Assembly (NCBI GenBank): GCA_016875645.1
Contig: VGPE01000035.1
Span: forward strand, 1-17,270
DNA length: 17,270 nt
Origin: Chloroflexota bacterium
GTDB taxonomy: Bacteria > Chloroflexota > Limnocylindria > Limnocylindrales > CSP1-4
Reading direction: 5' to 3'
Both the position numbers and the translations under genes were made by a program. A model generated the notes under the pieces. That model did no database searches. It worked only from the letters and a program-made list of their open reading frames with translations, and was not told the DNA's origin. Positions 14,957-17,270 of this stretch are shown here, in pieces; positions within the stretch are counted from its first letter, which is position 1, and each line of letters starts with the position of its first letter.

Positions 14957-15814
14957 ATGGCGATCAATGATGCCGTCGACTGGGCCCTCGACCTCGGTGG
15001 CGGCACCCGGGTCGCACTGGTCCAGGCCGGCACCTTCCGCTCCGATGCAGGGGCGCTCTTCGGTCCCGTCCCGCGCCTGCTGTGGGATCGGCTCGTCACC
15101 GACGAGATCGACCACGAGCACCGGCTCCTCCAGGCGCTCAACTGCCTGCTGGTCGAGACGCCTGCGGGCCGGGTTCTCGTCGAGACTGGCATCGGAGAGC
15201 GCATCACCGACAAGGTGCGCGCGATGCGCGTCGTGAAGGGCGACTCGATCGTGCCGGCGCTGACGGGCGCCGGCTTTGCGCCCGACTCGGTGGACGTGGT
15301 CGCCATGAGCCACCTGCACTTCGACCACGCGGGCGGCCTGCTGCTGGCCGACGGCAGGCGAGCGTTCCCGCGCGCCACCATCGTTGCCCAGCGAGCCGAG
15401 TGGGAGATCGCCCTCGGCACGAATCCGCGACTCATCGCTTCATACGACCAGCCCGAGCTCGTGCTGGCTCGCGAGTGGGGCGCGGAGGGCGCCGCGGACG
15501 GCGAGCGGGAACTCCTGCCGGGGGTGTCGGTGGTGCCGACCGGCGGCCACTCAGCGGGGCATCAGGCCGTGATCGTGCGCGGTGCGCGCGGCGTGCTCGG
15601 CTTCTTCGGGGACCTGTGCATGCGGCCCTGGGCCGCGAACCCGCGCTGGGTCAGCGCCTTCGACGATTTCCCCCTGGCCTCCATTCTGGTCAAGGACTCG
15701 CTCTTCGCGCGCGCCTCCGACGAGGGCTGGACCGTGGTCCTGTCACACGAGGCACGCCACCCGATCGGGCGACTGCTTCGCGAACGCGATCGCTACCGCT
15801 ACGAGGCCAGCTAG
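14957..15814 (+). CDS. Metallo-beta-lactamase-fold hydrolase
   Basis: The 285-residue product is a metallo-beta-lactamase-fold hydrolase with a complete dinuclear metal site: SHLHFDHAGG (H119, H121, D123, H124), GGHSAGH with H198, FGDL with D219, and LSHEARHP with H264. The layout, with a long N-terminal strand region and an HSAGH motif, resembles the lactonase/glyoxalase-like subgroup (AHL lactonase and relatives), but the substrate cannot be assigned. The ATG at 14957 lies three bases after dcd and is preceded by GAGGA (14942-14946), so it is probably co-transcribed with nrdR and dcd. There is no signal peptide. It might act on a nucleotide-derived ester or be an unrelated passenger. Confidence 0.9.
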   Translation: MAINDAVDWALDLGGGTRVALVQAGTFRSDAGALFGPVPRLLWDRLVTDEIDHEHRLLQALNCLLVETPAGRVLVETGIGERITDKVRAMRVVKGDSIVPALTGAGFAPDSVDVVAMSHLHFDHAGGLLLADGRRAFPRATIVAQRAEWEIALGTNPRLIASYDQPELVLAREWGAEGAADGERELLPGVSVVPTGGHSAGHQAVIVRGARGVLGFFGDLCMRPWAANPRWVSAFDDFPLASILVKDSLFARASDEGWTVVLSHEARHPIGRLLRERDRYRYEAS

Positions 15815-16007
15815 GACAGACGCCGGGCGGTCCCGCGGGGGCAGGCTCGCGCGATCAGTTCCCTGGCAGACAACAAGCGACCGAGGGCCAACAGCCCAAT
15901 TCCCCCAGGTGGGACAAAGCGGGCCTCGTTCCGTCCCGATGTTCCCCGGCGGACAACGGCCGGCGTCATTGGCGTTCGCTCCCGCTCCGGGCCGGTCGTC
16001 AGTTGTG

Positions 16008-16027
16008 CGTCCGGAACACAGCGGACG
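16008..16027 (-). terminator. Hairpin directly after the stop codon of the HTH gene
   Basis: CGTCCG (16008-16013) and CGGACG (16022-16027) form a six-base-pair stem with an eight-base loop, touching the TGA (16028-16030) of the minus-strand gene. No T-tract follows. The rest of the 213-base convergent spacer (15815-16027) shows no gene. Confidence 0.4.
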
Positions 16028-16684
16028 TCACGGCACCACGATGATTGCGCTGCCGCCCGGATCCTGTCCCAACCGAAGCGCCTGCAGGGCTCGACGGCCG
16101 GGGACCGGGAAGAGCGAGACGAGGATCGGCCCGGCCGCCGCAAGGAATTCGCGGACGCCACGCGTGTCGGGCAGGATCAGCAGGACGCCGTCAACTGCGC
16201 CGTCACGTCGCTTGAGCTCCAGTCGCCGGCCCAGCGCCTGGGCATCACGCGGGCCCGTCTCGCCTTCGACGCCGTACCGCCACGAGGCCCCCTTGACCGC
16301 CCCGTCCCAGCCGCGTTGATCGCCTGGATGCGGGAACGGGACCTCGGTAGACCAGATAAGGGACGGATGCAGTTGCCGCCGGAACCGCTCAAGCAGTCGG
16401 ACATGGCCTGCATCGCGCAGAGGCGAGCCGCCCGGGTAGGCGCGCGCGACGAGGTCCAAGCCGACGACAGCCAGCAGCCGGGCGATCAGCGTAGCGCTCA
16501 CGCTCCGCGCGGCGCGACGCTCGAATCGCCAGACGGTGGTCGTACCCACGCCGGCCGCAACGGCGACTGAACGGAGGCTCAAGCCTCGATCCCGGCGCGC
16601 ATCGCGGAACTCCTGGGCGAGTCGGCCGAGGGTCTCGCGAGCGATTCTGTTGCCGCGCTCCTTTGGCCGTTCTCTCGTTGCCAT
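16028..16684 (-). CDS. HTH-domain protein with a possible PD-(D/E)XK-like C-terminal domain
   Basis: The 218-residue product has an N-terminal helix-turn-helix of the XRE/Cro type at about 19-75: LAQEFRDARRDRGLSLRSVA, then AAGVGTTTVWRFERR as the turn and recognition helix. The C-terminal part (about 95-195) holds TEVPFPHPGDQRGWDGAV, GVEGETGPRDAQALGRRLEL and KRRDGAVDGVLLILPDTR. The order of D127, E140/E142 and K158 around predicted strands resembles a PD-(D/E)XK nuclease core. That assignment is an inference. HTH proteins with this tail recur as solitary genes in GC-rich bacteria, to my recollection, without known function. The ATG at 16684 is the only start giving a clean MATRERPKER N-terminus; its ribosome site is weak. 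It lies 34 bases after a membrane protein gene, probably in the same transcript. Confidence 0.78.
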   Translation of the reverse strand: MATRERPKERGNRIARETLGRLAQEFRDARRDRGLSLRSVAVAAGVGTTTVWRFERRAARSVSATLIARLLAVVGLDLVARAYPGGSPLRDAGHVRLLERFRRQLHPSLIWSTEVPFPHPGDQRGWDGAVKGASWRYGVEGETGPRDAQALGRRLELKRRDGAVDGVLLILPDTRGVREFLAAAGPILVSLFPVPGRRALQALRLGQDPGGSAIIVVP

Positions 16685-16718
16685 TCGTCCATCATGACGG
16701 TGGCCGCATATCTCGCCC

Positions 16719-17241
16719 TTATTTCCTGCGGAGGCCCAGCCGCAGGGCGCGCCGAAGCTGCCACCCGCCCAGGATCGCGAGCAGGCCGCCCACCGCGGTG
16801 CCGTACAGGCCGATCTCGGGTGTGGTGAGCGCACCGATCGCCTCATCGATCGCGAACATCGCCCGTCGGAAGTCGGTCCAGTCGACCGCCGGGATGCTCA
16901 TGATCACGAAGCCCGCGATGAGTGCGATCGTCCCGGCACGGCACGGCACGGCGCGGCGGCCCCTCTGGCCGGCGCCACCCCCATGCTGCGAGCGCGATCA
17001 GCAGCAGCCCCAGGCCGCCGGTGATCAAGCCATCGCCGCCCGTGTCGACACCGGTCCTCACCACGTTGATCTCGCCGGCGCGCAGGGCCACCCACGGCAG
17101 CCCCGCCGAGGCGGCGGCCAGTACGCCGCCGACGCCCGCCAGCGCCCCCCAGAGGCTCGCGATCCGGCGCCGCCGCGCGACCAGAGCCGGGTCGTCCGGG
17201 CTGGCAGGCGGGATCGGGTCCGCGCTCGCCGGGGCGCTCAT
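16719..17241 (-). pseudogene. Four-helix membrane protein split by a pentanucleotide-repeat frameshift
   Basis: Two overlapping minus-strand frames together make one sensible protein of about 175 residues. The first (from the ATG at 17241) gives a proline-rich N-terminus, helix 1 (IASLWGALAGVGGVLAAASA) and helix 2 (LITGGLGLLLIALAAWGW). It then runs out of frame within GGCAC repeats. The second frame gives helix 3 (TIALIAGFVIMSIPAV) and helix 4 (LYGTAVGGLLAILGG), then a basic C-terminus. The repeat has three units; a fourth would join the two halves exactly in frame (RRAVPCRAGTIALIAG). It is either a real slippage mutation, a phase-variable switch or an assembly error. No family or function is recognised. 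The ATG overlaps the stop of an upstream gene (ATGA), and no ribosome site is obvious. Confidence 0.65.
16935..16952. repeat. Pentanucleotide repeat (GGCAC)3 plus GGC
   Basis: Three perfect GGCAC units (16935-16949) and a partial fourth lie exactly where the reading frame of the membrane protein breaks. A change of one unit shifts the frame by two, so copy number would switch the gene on or off. Confidence 0.9.
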
Positions 17242-17270
17242 TGAGGCAGGATCGCTTCGATCCGCGCTCG
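17238..17270 (-). CDS. C-terminal end of an upstream minus-strand gene (partial)
   Basis: The minus strand from the window edge reads RARIEAILPQ and then a TGA at 17240-17238 that overlaps the ATG of the membrane protein gene in an ATGA junction. This looks like the tail of a coupled upstream gene. Only ten codons are present, so nothing can be said of its function. Confidence 0.4.
   Translation of the reverse strand, partial: RARIEAILPQ

Noticed and set aside
15082..16044. Plus-strand open frame of about 320 codons overlapping the metallo-hydrolase gene
   Set aside because: It is a shifted-frame shadow, arginine- and glycine-rich, running into intergenic DNA without any family signal.
16316..17244. 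Plus-strand open frames opposite the HTH and membrane protein genes
   Set aside because: Their translations lack family motifs, while the minus-strand frames give a recognisable HTH and coherent membrane helices.
1..17270. CRISPR array, tRNA or rRNA genes, insertion sequence, prophage or attachment sites
   Set aside because: I looked for spaced repeats, cloverleaf segments, transposase or integrase motifs and flanking repeats and found none.

Overview
This window comes from a very GC-rich bacterial chromosome. Nearly all codons end in G or C, and GTG and TTG starts are common. The gene mix (PadR followed by a membrane protein beginning with an SRLISLYPRPWRDRYEDEF motif, acyl-CoA dehydrogenase with EtfBA, NrdR-Dcd) and an actinobacterial-looking Dcd fit a Chloroflexota soil or sediment lineage or an actinobacterium. 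I cannot decide between them from sequence alone. I see no tRNA, rRNA, CRISPR array, transposase or phage gene.

Layout. (1) 120-7738, plus strand: a tightly coupled four-gene operon encoding a PLP-dependent decarboxylase, two tandem paralogues of the N,N-dimethylformamidase (DMFase) large subunit, and a gamma-glutamyltransferase-family Ntn hydrolase. It ends at a hairpin over the last stop codon. This is the most unusual part of the window. (2) 7739-8133: a convergent spacer with no convincing gene. (3) 8134-9309: a secreted Cu/Zn superoxide dismutase (minus) diverges from a PadR regulator (plus) across a 249-bp region holding two promoter-like signals, a 13-bp tandem repeat and a palindrome. 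The padR gene overlaps a polytopic membrane protein carrying an exact 54-bp tandem duplication. (4) 10064-13697: a frameshifted acyl-CoA dehydrogenase, etfB, etfA and a membrane-anchored coiled-coil protein, ending at an 11-bp perfect hairpin over the stop codon. (5) 13729-15814: an NrdR box, then nrdR, dcd and a metallo-beta-lactamase-fold hydrolase. (6) 16008-17270, minus strand: an HTH protein with a possible nuclease-like C-terminal domain, a four-helix membrane protein broken at a pentanucleotide repeat, and the last codons of another gene.

How the genes may work together. The decarboxylase, DMFase-like and GGT-like proteins all act on C-N, amide or amino-acid groups. Their start/stop overlaps suggest one pathway, possibly breakdown of an N-substituted amide; the substrate is unknown. 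The acyl-CoA dehydrogenase would pass electrons to the ETF encoded just downstream. NrdR, which senses nucleotides and represses ribonucleotide reductase genes, appears to control its own operon including dcd, which would join dUMP supply to dNTP control.

Three short-tandem-repeat length changes occur within 8 kb: a 54-bp duplication, a missing GC dinucleotide and a missing GGCAC unit. They may be assembly errors or real slippage, so the two affected reading frames should be treated with care.
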